A stretch of DNA of 64,000 nucleotides from Megascapheus bottae (lineage: Eukaryota > Chordata > Mammalia > Rodentia > Geomyidae), in the NCBI GenBank assembly GCA_024803745.1, contig JANJXV010000024.1:11547427-11611426 (forward strand). Reading direction: 5' to 3'. The position numbers and the translations under genes were made by a program. Position 1 is the first letter of the stretch, and each line of letters starts with the position of its first letter. Positions 24,060 through 36,689 of the stretch are shown one piece after another. Below the pieces are notes generated by a model. That model saw only the letters and a program-made list of their open reading frames with translations. It was not told where the DNA came from and made no database searches.

Positions 24060-24278
24060 TTTTTTTTTTTTCTTTTCCCAGTCCTGGGCTTTGGCTCAGG
24101 GCCTGAGCTCTGTGCATGAGTTTTCTTAGGACTAGAGCTCTACCAATTGAGCCACAGCACCACTTCTGGATTTTTTTTTTCTTTTCTTTTTCTTATGTTA
24201 TGTGGCACCGAGAAATTAAATCCCCATCTTCGTGTATGCTAGGCAAGCACTGTACAACTAGGCCAAACTCTTGTTCCC
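24060..24278 (-). repeat. IDL-Geo-like SINE, antisense
   Basis: T-run, CCAGTCCTGGGCTTTGGCTC, CAATTGAGCCACAGCACCAC, GTGGCACCGAGAAATTAAAT, GCTAGGCAAGCACTG. Diverged. Confidence 0.88.
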
Positions 24279-24301
24279 TCCTTTTTGCTTTCTTTGTTTG
24301 T

Positions 24302-24723
24302 GTGTATGCCAGTCCTGGAGTTGAGCTCAGGGCCTGAGCACTGTCCTTGGACTTTCTCAAGGCCACAGCTCTACCATTTGAGCCTCAGCACTTCTCACTT
24401 CTGGCTTTTTTTTTTTTTTTTTTTGCCAGTCCTGGGCTTGAGCTCAGGGCCTGAGCACTGTCCTTGGACTTTCTCAAGGCTAGAACTTGACCACTTGAGT
24501 CTCAGCACCACTTCCAGCTTTTTTTTTTTTTTTTTGTATGTATGTGGTACCAAGGAATCGAACCTGGGTCTTCACCGCGCATGCTAGGCAAGCACTTTAA
24601 CCACTAGGCCAAACTCCCAGCCCCACTTCTGGCTTTTATCTATGTATGTGGTACCGAGGAATCGAACCTGGGTCTTCGTGAATGCTAGGCAAGCACTCCG
24701 CCACTAAGTCAAACTCCCGGCCC
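24302..24723 (-). repeat. IDL-Geo-like SINE, antisense, split by a younger copy
   Basis: The right half is 24302-24409 and the left half 24624-24723. They are separated by a second complete copy (24410-24623). CACTTCTGGCTTTT is present on both sides as the target-site duplication. Confidence 0.92.
24410..24623 (-). repeat. IDL-Geo-like SINE, antisense, nested
   Basis: Complete element from the T-run and GCCAGTCCTGGGCTTGAGC to AAACTCCCAGCC, inserted into the older copy at 24302. Confidence 0.93.
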
Positions 24724-24892
24724 CCTTTTTACTTTTTGACATAACAGTCTTGAATTTATCTGCCCCAGCTGGCTTTCAAACATGATTCTCAGATGTCAGC
24801 CTTCTGAGTATAAGTGTGAGCCCAAATCCCTTTCCTTATAAACCGTTTTCACCACTGTTGTTTATAAATCTCCTTTGGTTCTAAGCTGGCAT

Positions 24893-25126
24893 TTTTTAAA
24901 TTTTTTTGTAGGTCATGTGGCTTGAACTTGAGCTGGGAGCTGTCCCTGAGCTCTTCAGTTCAAGGCTATTGCCCTACCTTGAGCAAAGCCCAACTTCTCG
25001 TTTTCCAGGTTAATTGGAGATAAGAGTCTCCGGTCCTTTGGTGCCCAGGCTGGCTTTGAACCTTGATCCTCAGATCTTAGCCTTCTGAGTAGCTAGGATT
25101 ACAGGTGTGAGCCATCTGCCTTGCAT
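24893..25126 (-). repeat. B1-Geo-like SINE, antisense
   Basis: Right-half complement (TGTGGCTTGAACTTGAGC), GGTTAATTGGAGATAAGAGT, then B1-like CTGGCTTTGAACCTTGATCC and TGAGTAGCTAGGATTACAGG. Confidence 0.88.
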
Positions 25127-26264
25127 AACCTGACATCTTTTTGAGTTCTTAAAGTAGAACTTAACTTTCTTATCTGTATTTTTTCTTCCCATTTTCATCT
25201 CTGAATGACGAAGAGTGATTTTTATTGCTGACACACATAGTCATTATTCCAAGAGTTCTTGACTTCCATATTTCAACTCTAATCTCTAGAAAACGCTCTT
25301 AGTTCTACTTTTTGTGTGGAATCACAGACCTGTGCATATTATGAATGCTGACAAAAATTGAACTGACACTAGAGAGGTGGTTTAAGAGTTTCTTGAACTT
25401 GATTTGCTTTTAAGTTCAATTCCGTAGTTTCTTATTCATGTGTGGTTTTCTCAGGTATGTTCTCTATGGGTCAGGCTATGCCTTGTGCTACTGTATAAGC
25501 CCAGCTTGGCTGATCAGTTGTCAAAGTCACAAACTTGGCTCTCAGAGCCTTCAGGAAAGGTGCTCTGCCCTAAGTTAATAGCCCTTGATAATCTTTGATT
25601 TTCCCTCCACTTCATTCTAGTTACTAAAGCCTGGCTAGGGACACAGAAGCGTTTGAATCTTCCTTTTTGTATTCAATCTGTCTTGTAAAGTTTGGAAAAG
25701 TCTCTAGCACTGTTCAAATCCACTGTGGCTATCTTGGCACAAGATTTATTAAATAAGAAAAGGAGCTGTTCAATATAAAAACTTTAAAACTCAATTTGAG
25801 TCATTTTTAGAACTTAGGTTTATGGGACTAAGTGAAAAATGGATAAGATGAAGGAAGAGAGAGTAAAGAAATCTATAAAGGATTGTGCCACTTCATATGC
25901 TTCCAATTATTGCTGATATAAGAAATCTCCTTGTGCAGATTCTGCTTAGCATTGTGAGACATGCTTCCTGGCTGTGTGTGGGGGACAGGTGCTGGGAGGA
26001 TAGTCAGAACAAAACACCTTTGAGCTACTGTATATATACTTGGGGATCAACAGCATCAGGGGAAGAGGTACAGCGTGTCTGGGAAATTCATTTCATTAGT
26101 TTCTGGACGCTATCACCTAGTGGAAGTTCGTTTCTTTTTGAAGCCTAGTTTGAAAATGGTCACTTAATCAGAGATTCTTGTTTACTGCTCATTATCTCTA
26201 GGTCTCTCTGGTCTCTCCCATGTAAACTTTTCCTATTGCCTTTAGTGAATGTAGTTTTTGTTTT

Positions 26265-26293
26265 GGGTTTTTTGTTTGTTTGTTTGTTTGTTT
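26265..26293 (+). repeat. (GTTT)n microsatellite
   Basis: Seven or so TTTG/GTTT units. No SINE body follows, so it is probably not a SINE tail. Confidence 0.85.
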
Positions 26294-26541
26294 TTCTGGG
26301 GTTTTATTTCCAGCTTAAAAGTTTTTCAAAAGCCTGAAATTTCAAGGTTCCTGTTTTAAAGAATATGGATTTTAGAGGCCTTGGTGTCAACGTTTGGAGA
26401 TCTGAAGGGTCTTGGCTTTTGGGACTGAGATGTTGACCATTTTCTCTTCTTGTTCGCTGTGTTTTGGGATGAAGGAAACCATGTTCTCTCTGTATATGAG
26501 CAAAGATGGAGCTTATTATATTTTTGAAAATTTTTCTATCT

Positions 26542-26617
26542 TCTGAATTTTCTATCTAATGGAATCCTGTAATGGCTTATCTGAATTTTCTGCCTAGTGG
26601 AATCCTGTCATGACTTT
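26542..26617 (+). repeat. 38-bp imperfect tandem duplication
   Basis: TCTGAATTTTCT...GGAATCCTGT occurs at 26542 and again at 26580 with a few substitutions. Confidence 0.9.
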
Positions 26618-27008
26618 TAATTCCAACTTGTCTCTAAAAATTAAAACACTTGCTTGCCAGAAAAATATCACTATGCTTTCACTTCCATATAGATCAGCCT
26701 CATGTAGAACTTTACTTGAAGAACTAATGAGAAGCAAGGCCAACCTTCTTGTGTGTCAGGAATTAGTATTGGGGTTCTGCCAACTATGGATCTCCAGTGT
26801 GGCACTTGTGAGATGCTCCACTTGTAGGGCAAGTATAGTGAGTATGTAAATTAAAGAGGGATAGTTTCCCTGGGATTATAGTGACAGCACACTTGGGGAA
26901 CAAGGGTGACAGAGGCCTGGCGTACATGCCAAACGTTCATAAGGCATGGGTATTTTTTGTTCTGAGTTCATTTTAACACAGGACTTTGAAATTATTGTAA
27001 TGAAATTG

Positions 27009-27068
27009 TGTGAGTATGTGTATGTTTGTGTGTATGTGTGTGTGCGTGTATGTTTCTGTACATGTGTG
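27009..27068 (+). repeat. Imperfect (TG)n tract
   Basis: TG-rich with interruptions by TATG and TGCG. Degenerate microsatellite. Confidence 0.75.
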
Positions 27069-27854
27069 AATACATGGATATGTCTTAGAGATACTTGGAG
27101 TGATGGTTATAAATATATTAAAATGTTAATTATTTTCCTTTAACCTTGACTAAAATATATTGCAGATCCATCTCTTCATGGATTTGCTTTAGCTGAAATA
27201 TGTACCCGCATGTGTTTGCCTTAAGGAAAATATTCTGCCTTTTAATCTCCATGGCCTCCTCAGTGACTGATAAAATGTGAATGGTTTTAAGTGGGAAATG
27301 TTAAGTTCAAAGACATAGGTAAAGATCTATAAGGCAAGGCTACTGAGTTATCTGTTACCCTTTTTAAATGGAGCATGAAGGGGAAGCATGCAAGAGTGTA
27401 TCAAGGTATTATTCCCCATGCCCGCACTTGATATTTGTATCCATTTAACCCTGGTTCTACTTTACTATGTAGTGTATTCCCTTTGAATTTGCTCCACTCT
27501 AGGAATCAAATCATCCAAGTCACACAGCAATCACAGAAAGAGAAATATGTATATTTGGAGAAGATTTTATCTTTATTCTCTTGTTGATATTTATATTACT
27601 GTTGCATTATTTTTAATAACAAGACAGACAAATGCATATAGTTGCTTGTGTCAGTCATCCTTGAAAAACTTTTCTCCATATTGTCATAATTTGGCTCTGT
27701 AGAAAGTTAGTAATGGTTGATATTTGTAGATCATGGAAATAACTGTGTGTTAATAGCTCTTAGGGCAGAGCAGAGGTGATAAATCTACTCCAAACTTAGT
27801 AGTCAGGCCTCAGGAGTCATGATCAATTTATGAATAAGGCTTAAGAACAGGTGA

Positions 27855-28078
27855 GTGCCAGGCACAGTGGCTTATGCCTGTAATACTAGCTACTCAGGAG
27901 GCTAAGATCTGACAATTGAAGTTCAAAGCCAGTCTGGGCATGTAAGTCTGTGAGACTCATCTCCAATTAACCACCAGAAAACTGGAAGTGGCATTGTGGC
28001 TCAAGTGGTAGGGTGGTAGCCTTGAGCTGAAGAGCTTAGGGAAAGCACCCAGGCCCAGAGTTTAAGCCCCATAAACTG
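27855..28078 (+). repeat. B1-Geo-like SINE, sense
   Basis: GCCAGGCACAGTGGCTTATG, GCTACTCAGGAGGCTAAGAT, AATTAACCACCAGAAAAC, then TGGCTCAAGTGGTAGGGTG and AGTTTAAGCCCC. Confidence 0.9.
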
Positions 28079-31000
28079 ACTTACTAAGTGCAGACATCTA
28101 TTTGAGAAGAAGGCCTTGGAACATGAGTATTCATTTAGAAGGAGGTGACAACAATAATAAAGTTTGGTTCCACTAGGGGTGTTGGTCTAGGAGGTCGAAA
28201 CACTGTGGATAAGTCTCCTCATTGTCACAGAGGTTGTTACAGATATTGAAGGGGCGAATTGGGAATATACATTTCTACGTTAACACATACTGTAGTTATA
28301 CTGCCCAAGCTTCTTCAAGAAGAATGAAGTATGCTAGAAATTAATGATAGAAGTAACTGCTGAGGTAACCAGGGAAATAATTGTGGGAAGCTGGTTGAGT
28401 CTTCAGACTGCAAGGCAGGCCAAACACTTCCTTTCTCCCAAAGAGAATGAAGAGGCTGGAGGAAGATTGAAAAACAAAAATTTAAACTACACAAGGCAAT
28501 TCTGGAAGAGTTTCCTTAAAACAGATATACATGTACAACAGTGCTGAAAGGTGGGGCCTATATAAATGAGGACAACTGAATAGAGTCCTCTTAAGTGCAC
28601 TAATGTAGTATAGTGTAATTATAAACTGAGTTCAGCCCCTTGTCCATTCTCTCACGTTTATTAGCTTTTCTACCATCTTAGCAGCAGAAAATGGATGGAG
28701 ACAAACCTTATGTCTAAATTGTCCATCAGTGGAGTCCTGTGTCTTTCAGCAATACGCCTGCCTTAGTATCTCTGCTGGGCTTAGTTATTGGCTAGTAGCA
28801 GCTGGTGGGAAGCATAGTCTTGGCTGTAATAGCAGTGATGGATTTCAGAGCACAGCAGCTGAGTTGTCAGTCAATTATGCTTCCTGTACTCTGAGATCCA
28901 AGAGGCATATTTTCATGTCTAGCACACATGGTTTTCAGTAGTTACAGATAAATGTAGAATTAAATGTATAGAATTAAACATATTGTAAGTATAGTTCCTT
29001 GGATAAGTGGCTAATTCCAGAGCTAGGGTAGGTAGTACAGGATAAGCCTGGAACAAGGAAGCCAGAAAACAAGGGAGTGCCCAAAGGACACTGAAGTAAA
29101 GAACAGTAGTAGCAGATTATAACCCTCTGAATAAAAAGAGATGCTATGAATTCATAGCAATATTAAGTCAATAACTTGGAAGTTTTATGAAAGATGAGAT
29201 TTAAATAGATCAAAGTATTTACTCAGAAAATACCTAATTACTTTCAAAGAGAAAATGAGTAACTTTAGAGTCGAGAAGCCTAGTAGATACCACTTCAATC
29301 AAGTGATTAAATATAATAATCTCAGTGAATAACAGCATCGCTGTATAACTTCTAACTGATTATGAAGAAAAGACAAATGAATATAACTTACCAGAACCGC
29401 TTTAATGTCAAGGTCGTATAAATCAAAGAAAGATAAAAGAATTGTTTCAGATTAAAAAAATATGGCAATTTTGTGGAACATTTGATTCTGAGCCGTAGCA
29501 ACTGTACTGCCCTCAAAATTTTCCACTCCCACTATGTATGCTACCCTCTCAATTCTCAAGAGCGATGTTACCAGGCTCAGCTATATAAAAAAATAAACTA
29601 TAAATTTCCTCTTAAGTGAAAAAGAAGTACAGAAGGCAAGAAAGTTTGGGACTACACTAAACTTTTATTGCAGTTTTTAATTCTGTTTTTATTATTCATT
29701 AGTGTTAGTCTCTTCCTATTCCTAAATTATTGTATATTTTATGGGAATGAAATCTTTGAAAAAAATCCAGTTATTCCTTAGTACTCATAGAAAATTGATT
29801 CTAGGCCTTTCACAGACAATAAAATCTATGAATGCTCAAGCCAAACCCCCAATATGATGTGCACTTATGTTATTTATATCCTTTCAAACACTTAATCCTT
29901 CCACAAAACATAATACCTAATTCAATATAAATAGCTTCTAATAGTTGTTACACTGTATTCTTTGGGGATGACAACAATAAGAATATCTGCATATATTTCA
30001 AATCAAATAGCATGAAGACACTATATAATACACATCAAGAGGAAGAACTGTATAGAGTTCAGTACTATCCTTGGTTGCAGGCATCTACTCTATATCTTGG
30101 AACGTATTTCCTATGGCTATGGCTGGGAGACTAAAAATTCTATTGGAACAGTAGAGTTTTTAATTAGATGGTAGTAATGCTTCTATGTTAATGTCCTAAT
30201 TCTACTTGTGTTTCGAATTTGTAGGAAATGCACACTGGAAATACGTAGGGATGATGATACAACTTACTTTCAAATCGTTCAAACAAAACATGTTCTTTGA
30301 GTGTTTGTAGAACCTTTCTCTAACTTCAAGTAGGTGCAAAATGACCCATGTATAAAGTAACCTAAACAATTTTAGATATTTCACCTATTAGCTTATATAG
30401 TTTTTACTTCCAATGTTGAGTTTGGTGTAAGGGATGGGAATGACAAGCAAAAAATATGTTAATTAGAATTTTACTTTTGAAGATTCCTATTCTTTCATAT
30501 GAGCCTAAGTCACCTTTTGGTCTTGTTTTCAGAACATAGAACCTGATTCAAAGCCATTATAGTGTAATAGGTGTGAAGTAATGACAATGGGCTTGCTATG
30601 TGGAAAGTGACTAGGGAAGATGAGAATGTCACTGTTTGTCTACCAGAAATATCTGACATTTCCTGATGGATACTGTTCCCTTATAGTAAAACTCAATTTT
30701 TCTTTTAGTTTGGAGAAATATTCTCTAATGTTTCTTTTTTTAGCTATTACAGAGTGATGACTTACTGTGAGACCCCCAAGGCTGTGTTAGTTTTCTTTTT
30801 TATACACTGATTATGAATTATTCATTTGTGCCAGACATGTGTAATTGGAATGGAATTACGGATACACTCAAGAAAGCAGAACTTACAAATTTGTCTAAAG
30901 AAGCATAATATCATGGCACACAATTTAATGTTCTCTTTTCTTACTGGGCCACTGATGAATGCACTCATTTTTGAGTTCTGAGCCATCTTTAGCCAGAGGA

Positions 31001-31806
31001 AAAGTCTTGTGACCTTCCATTAGCAGCCAAAAGAAATGAACAGCACAGTGAAGTACATGGATCTAGGCTAATTCCATTTTCACTTTCTCCCTTTCATTCA
31101 TTTTTCAAATTGCAGTCTCAGATAATAGGGAAGGGAAAGACAGAAGTGGAAAAGGAATGAAAAAAGTTATTGTCCTCATTTTTATGCTGGAAAACCTTGG
31201 GTAGAAAAAGGAGTAATGTTCCAATACTGTATTTACAAAATAAACAGGTGTTTTTTCTTCTACCTTAATATCAAAAATTTTTTGGAGAGTTTAATACAAA
31301 ATTAAAAGAAACTTGCTATAATTCCACTGCATTTAGAAATTATTTTATCCTAAAGGGTTTTTTTATCCAAAGGATTATATTTGTGCTAGAAATTGGTGAT
31401 GGTGTAGAGCAAGGAAAACTGAACCTTTCTCTCAGAGGCAGTGATTTAATAATTATATTATTGCATAACAGTTGATGCTTTATCATAGGAGATGCACTAA
31501 GAAGAGAATGCATGTGATTCACATGCCTGGAATGTAGTAAATACACAGTAAGAAGGTTTGTTTATTATTTCATGTATTTTACTTTCTTTATTATAAGCAC
31601 CAGCACCACAACTGTTCCTCTGAGGAAAATGCTCAGTTAGAATATGTAGCTAAGAAAACCTGGCTGGGCTCTGATGTTAGGCCTTAGAGGAAAGGGACAA
31701 ATGAGTGGTGGGCAGAGTATGGAGTGAGTTGGGAATCTGTGACCTCCAGAACTCCATGTGGCAAGCTTTCACAGGTTTGTAGCAATTTGCTGACATTTAA
31801 AGAAAA
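28079..31806. other. Repeat-poor, A+T-rich intron
   Basis: Nearly 3.7 kb in which I recognise no repeat, exon or RNA gene. Confidence 0.55.
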
Positions 31807-32012
31807 CAAGGAGCTAGGCTCATACTTGTAATCCTGGTTACGTAGCAGCTAGGATCTTGGGTTTCACTTTGCATTCAGCCCAGTGAGGAGGGCCATGTGA
31901 CTCTTAGAAGCCAGAAGTGGAGCCGGGGTCCACTCAAGTGGTAGAGTGATCACCTTGAGTGAAGAAGCTAAGAAACAACACCCAGGTTCTGAGGTCAAGC
32001 CCTGGTATTTAT

Positions 32013-32061
<49 letters not shown>
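31807..32061 (+). repeat. Old B1-Geo-like SINE, sense, with (CA)n at its 3' end
   Basis: Diverged B1-like head (GGCTCATACTTGTAATCCTG), right half CTCAAGTGGTAGAGTGATC and GAGGTCAAGCCCTGG. The tail position is taken by (CA)n at 32014-32061. Confidence 0.8.
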
Positions 32062-32064
<3 letters not shown>

Positions 32065-32182
32065 AGTGAAGAGAATATGAAAGGAATGTGCCCTTCATTC
32101 TCTGCTGGCTAGGCATATAGGTGCTAAATCTAGGGACTGATTTGCGCAGCATTAATAGGACTGGTCCATTAAACATTGTGGG

Positions 32183-32185
32183 TTT

Positions 32186-32221
<36 letters not shown>

Positions 32222-32223
32222 TG
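32183..32223 (+). repeat. (TTG)n microsatellite
   Basis: About twelve GTT units with no SINE body attached. Confidence 0.9.
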
Positions 32224-34038
32224 TATTCTTTAGCTTCTCATACAGAAGCTTATTTGAGTAAAATTTTCCTTTCTTGCTTTGTCATTCTTGCTTTCTCCTT
32301 CAGACCCCATGTTGACTGTAAAATGCCAATGCTCAGTAATTGAAAATGCAGTAACAAATATTTCTTTATTCTCTTGGCATTTAAAATCACCAAGGCATCT
32401 CAACCTGTCACAGTGGAATTGTCTCCCCACTCCTTCCTAGCTGTCTCACTCACTCTTGGGTGGGTGGAACCTCTTTCTGGTCCTGATAGGGCTCCTTGGT
32501 GACAACCTCAGTTAAATCCTCACCGTGTACCAACATCTACATCTGCTGATTTGAGGCTGTTGCCTTCTCTAGGCTGCCAAACACAACTCTGTGATAATGA
32601 CAGCATTTGCCAGCATGCTTAGGCAGTGACTCAGGAGACAGGGTGGCCAGCAGCGCAGCCTCTTTGTGGGAGTGGATTTTGAGAAGTGCTAATTCCGTGG
32701 TGGTTTAGAGATATTAATATCATGCTGGCAGTGGATCAACAGACAGTAGAGGGGCATATAATGGAAGAGAATCAGCCACAGCATCTTCTCCTTTTCTCTA
32801 CCAGCTAATTTTTTTCCTTTAATAAATCCGGTTTTTCTAGGGTGAGATGAATAAAGCCCCTGAGTGGCTTAAACAAGCAGATATGCTGGTTATCCAGCTG
32901 CCTGCACCCCCATGACACTTTTATGAGGACCACTAGTGTGTTAAAGAGTTAACTACATTTTCAAACAAGTCTAAATCATAGCATATGGCACAGTAGCCTA
33001 TTGCTTACCGTACCCTCTCCCTAAAGGGCAACAAACCAGATGGTATGAGTGGGGCCTTTGCTGTAATTATGACAAATACAAAGAAAGACATAACCACCAC
33101 TCTCCCTCAATAATATCATGGCTCTTGCTTTTAAGCATTTGCTATAGTTCATTTTTACACAAGTTAGTTTTACAATTGGCTGTTTGTGTCTATGTTCCCA
33201 TTCCAGACTGGAGAGGAACCATGCAAATATGCTTCATTTGTTGCCTTAGCATCATTAGCGTTGGAGGCAACTTCCAGAAACACCTCTCATTCCCTGGTGG
33301 GAGCAGTTTTCCTATTGTAGTGAACCAAAGATTCCATATATGCAAGAAGCACTTCAGTTCAGATTTTAATGTGAGGTCTTCCATAGTCCCAGTGGCAGAC
33401 TGCTCCAAAAGTAGTCATCTCTTACTTTATACTTTATTTTCCTGTCCTTTGTCTGGTTTTCTTCTACGAGAATGCCTCTTTCCTTCTGCCATATTCTTTT
33501 GTGGCTCACCTCCAGACCCACTTTGGATAGGAAACTACTTCTTTCTAGAGGTGAGATGAGAAGAGACATAGTTTGACTATTATGTTAAACTGACGTTTCT
33601 AGCAATGCCAAAGTAAAACAAAACATTTTCTAGTTACAGTTTGGTATAGAAAGGAGATTTTGTGAAATTTAGGTCATGCTTTTATGTGTTTCATTTTTTA
33701 TCTATGTGCCTGATATTTTAGAGCAGACTTTTCTTGAGGGTAGTGGCTTGTTTATAGCATTCTGTAAATAGCCTAGCCTGATGTGGGCTTTTTACAGATT
33801 TTTTTTTTGCTAGTTTTTATTTATGGATTGATGTAGCATCTGACTGTACTAACCAGGAAAATGCTGAAGTAGGGAACTTTGTTTGTTATTCAACCTTTTA
33901 TTTGGATTTCTGGCTTAGCAACTCATTGGTCTTGAAATCCTTGGCTTCTCCTTCACTCCGCCAGAATGCATTGAAGACCTCCAGGTGCTAACCGTTATTA
34001 TTTCTGTTGACTGAGCTCCATATGCACCTTTAGTGCTC
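32224..34038. other. Repeat-poor intron upstream of the 34063 exon
   Basis: No repeats recognised. The 144-codon open frame at 33125-33559 has no recognisable features and no matching splice structure. Confidence 0.55.
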
Positions 34039-34062
34039 ACTGACCTATCTTTCCTGTTGCAG
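34039..34062 (+). promoter_or_regulatory. 3' splice site of the 34063 exon
   Basis: A pyrimidine-rich run (CTATCTTTCCTGTTGCAG) ends in AG at 34061-34062. A candidate branch point CTGAC has its A at 34043, 19 nt before the AG. The AG is fixed by the SND1 reading frame that follows. Confidence 0.88.
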
Positions 34063-34173
34063 AAACATCGCTGAGGCTCTTGTCAGCAAAGGTCTAGCCA
34101 CAGTGATCAGATACCGGCAGGATGATGACCAGAGATCCTCACACTATGATGAACTGCTGGCTGCAGAGGCCAG
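34063..34173 (+). CDS. Snd1: SND1 (Tudor-SN/p100) internal exon, end of SN3 domain
   Basis: This 111-bp exon has a pyrimidine-rich acceptor ending TTGCAG and a CAG|GTGAGT donor. Its first base completes a codon split by the upstream intron. The following frame has no stops and includes the peptides [12 protein letters not shown] and [12 protein letters not shown], which I recognise as SND1. The last two bases (AG) are completed by A from the exon at 51940, giving Arg. SND1 is a ~910-residue protein with four SN-like domains, a Tudor domain and a partial fifth SN domain. It is known as a transcriptional coactivator and as an RNA-binding/nuclease protein in the nucleus, cytoplasm and stress granules. 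This exon corresponds to roughly residues 455-490, the C-terminal helices of SN3. The length is a multiple of three and both flanking introns are phase 2. No frameshift or stop is present. Identification is by recognition, not alignment. Confidence 0.96.
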
Positions 34174-34179
34174 GTGAGT
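34174..34179 (+). promoter_or_regulatory. 5' splice site after the 34063 exon
   Basis: The context CCAG|GTGAGT matches the U1 consensus almost completely. It fixes the exon end at 34173 in the frame continued at 51940. Confidence 0.92.
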
Positions 34180-36689
34180 TTGAATGATGACTAAACACAT
34201 TGGGTCCTACAGCCCTATTTTGATTTATTTGCTCCTGTCTCACTATTGTACCTATACCTGGGCAGAATTTGTTAGGGAAGAAACAAAACAACAAACGTGC
34301 CATTAGAGCTTGCATCCTTTTTAAATTCCTATCCCACCCTCCACCTCCTGTGAAGTCCAGAATGGCCCACTTGGAACTTGCTTTATAACCCTGATTAATC
34401 ACACGTAAGCATCCATTTTTTTTTAAAGGCTGAAACACACATAAGATCTCCCTGTATTGATGTGAAAAAAAGGACTCATGGATATGCACACTATACCAAT
34501 CATCGGTGTCACCATTCTTGGGACCAGTGGGGAAGCCCCGCTTGTGTGTGCAATTCATTTGCCTCAGTCTTTTACCTTCAGAGGGCTTTCCCCCAAGCTC
34601 CTCCCACTTAACCACCTTTAGACCCTCTGTCATGTACAATGGAAATGAAAACATTTATTAGGAAATGAGTTTTGGTTTGAAACACTTGTGACAGCTGGCA
34701 AGAGAGCATATGAGAAGCCTTGTGACATTTTACTTTTGTCCTTCATCTCTGTGGCTGGTTGCCCCAAGGACTTGCAGTCTGCTCCGCAGTGTTTCTTGCC
34801 GTTGACATTCCTCAAGGCTCTTACTCAGGGACACTTTTGTCAATGTGGTGCCATTGGCTGAGTGATTCCCAGACTTCCTGGGAAGCAGCAGGAGCTGAGC
34901 TACTTACAACTGAATGCATGTGGATAGCTCAGCCAGCTACTTGGACTAAACCAAATATATTCATTGGTTCAAAGTGATTGCATGAGTTTTCCTCTCTCAG
35001 TGGTGTTTCTGTGGCCTCAGGACACACTTAGCTTTAGAAGCTTGGTCATTGTGAAGTTATGGGCTATAGTTACAAAAGGCATGAGTTTCAGACTTTGTTA
35101 TTAGTATCATTTCTCCCATTATTTGAAACAGAACTTTGCCTGATTTATAACATTTACCTCTAACACCTCCCTATGGCTAGAAAATCTATACACTGCCTTA
35201 CAGAATGTCACCTAAGAAATAAGTCTGCCAGCCTGTTGTGTCTTCTTGGATTCTTTCTTTTGGACTTTTCTATAGGCCTCGTCTAGGAACTCATCCCTAA
35301 ATAAGTATGAAGGGGTTACATCTTTGATTATTTAAAGCTCACTTAGAGGTCATTAAAAACAAAGTGTAATGCATGCTTATAATCCCCACCCTCAAGAGAT
35401 TGAAGCAGGAAGATTGTGACTTTCAGGCCAGTGTCACATACATGGTAAGACTATATCCAAGAAAGCCATAATAAGTATATGATAGTAATAACAATATAAT
35501 ATAGTTTGGTAATTAGTCTTCTTCTTAAGACCCCCTTTCTTCCTCTTTCTTTTGTCCATTTCTGTGTCACTACTAATCCAGGTACGCTCAAAGAATACAG
35601 GATGAGAAAATGTGGCCATAGTTCCCTTAATATTGTATAGTCATCTTCTAACGCCTCACTAAATAGTAGGTGGGACTCCTGATGTGGACTTGTGGTCAGT
35701 TTGTCAGCCTGATGTGAAACACTCAAACAGCTGATGTGTTTCCAGAGTAACAGGAACACTGCACAACACAACAGAATGGGATGTATTGGCATATCCTGTG
35801 CTTGTTTTTACTGTGGCACTATTGAATATTTAATTCTGATAGATAGGTAAGCTGCTCTGGAAAGTGAAGCCAGAAACAGCTCTCTTATTACGTTGTTAGA
35901 AATAGCCATGGTATGATGATTGTTATGAGTATTGTTTAATGATTACACCTATATAGGGAAATTTCTGAAGATTTAGATTTTTAAGAAGAAAACAGCCTCC
36001 TTAGTACTGATTTTGTACTAAAGTAATATAACAAGATGGTTGCCTGCTGAAGCAGAGAGCTGCCTAGAGTTAATTTTGTTGAGCCATTGCTTTGAGACTG
36101 ATGGTGGAAAAATTGGCTTCAGGGTCATTGTGCTGTTGTGGGTTGAGTAAATGGAGAGAAATTAACACTTTCTCAAAGCCAGGAGGCATTGACCTAAGGC
36201 AATATAGGCCTCATAGAAAATTAGGAGAAACAGCCAACCTGTACTGTGAGTGGGCTTTCCTTTGAAACATTATTGTCCGAGAACCCTAGGATAATGGCTC
36301 TGTGCCATCTTGTAGCTGCTAAGCCCCAGCCCGTGGAAGTGAGGGAGGCTCAAGAAAAGCGAGAGCTCCATAGGGAAGGTGTTTTCATAGCCCATTAAAA
36401 AAAAGATTTAAAAGGCAGAATGGACTTTTTTTTTTCCTTTTAAACAATAAAGTTGACCTCTTTCCTAGACCACCTGTCTCCTGATGCTGCTTTATTTTAC
36501 TTTTCCTTCAGGTCGATGCACCTTCTCTCCCTGGCATCCTCCTCATGTCCTCTTAGCATTCTTACTTGTTCTGTCACTGAGTTGCAGCCTGTCTGAACTT
36601 TTTTACATGCTTCTGCTGTCCCTCATCCTGCCGATGGACTGAACATTATCTGAGTTTAGGGTTGTTTTCCCCTAGATATATTGGCTATA
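34180..36689. other. Plain intron downstream of the 34063 exon
   Basis: Only the weak B1 relic at 35357 is seen. A 171-codon - strand open frame at 34139-34654 crosses the exon and is a chance frame. Confidence 0.55.
35357..35465 (+). repeat. Old B1-like SINE relic, sense
   Basis: GTAATGCATGCTTATAATCC, GATTGAAGCAGGAAGATTGTG and AAGACTATATCCAAGAAAG follow B1 order. Heavily diverged. Confidence 0.5.

Larger units (their letters stand above)
25127..27854. other. Repeat-poor intron
   Basis: Holds only the (GTTT)n, the 38-bp tandem duplication and an imperfect TG tract. Short open frames here lack family features. Confidence 0.55.
1..34062 (+). other. Snd1: SND1 intron, 3' portion
   Basis: No SND1 coding segment preceding the 34063 exon was found between 1 and 34062, so at least 34 kb belongs to one phase-2 intron. 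It carries most of the repeats listed. The preceding exon, ending in the first two bases of an Ile codon, must lie left of the window. Confidence 0.85.

Noticed and set aside
33125..33559. 144-codon open frame on the + strand
   Set aside because: Composition is Ser/Leu/Phe-rich, as in random A+T-rich intron. No family resemblance and no splice context.
34139..34654. 171-codon open frame on the - strand
   Set aside because: It overlaps the SND1 exon in antisense and runs into intron. No recognisable domain or codon pattern.
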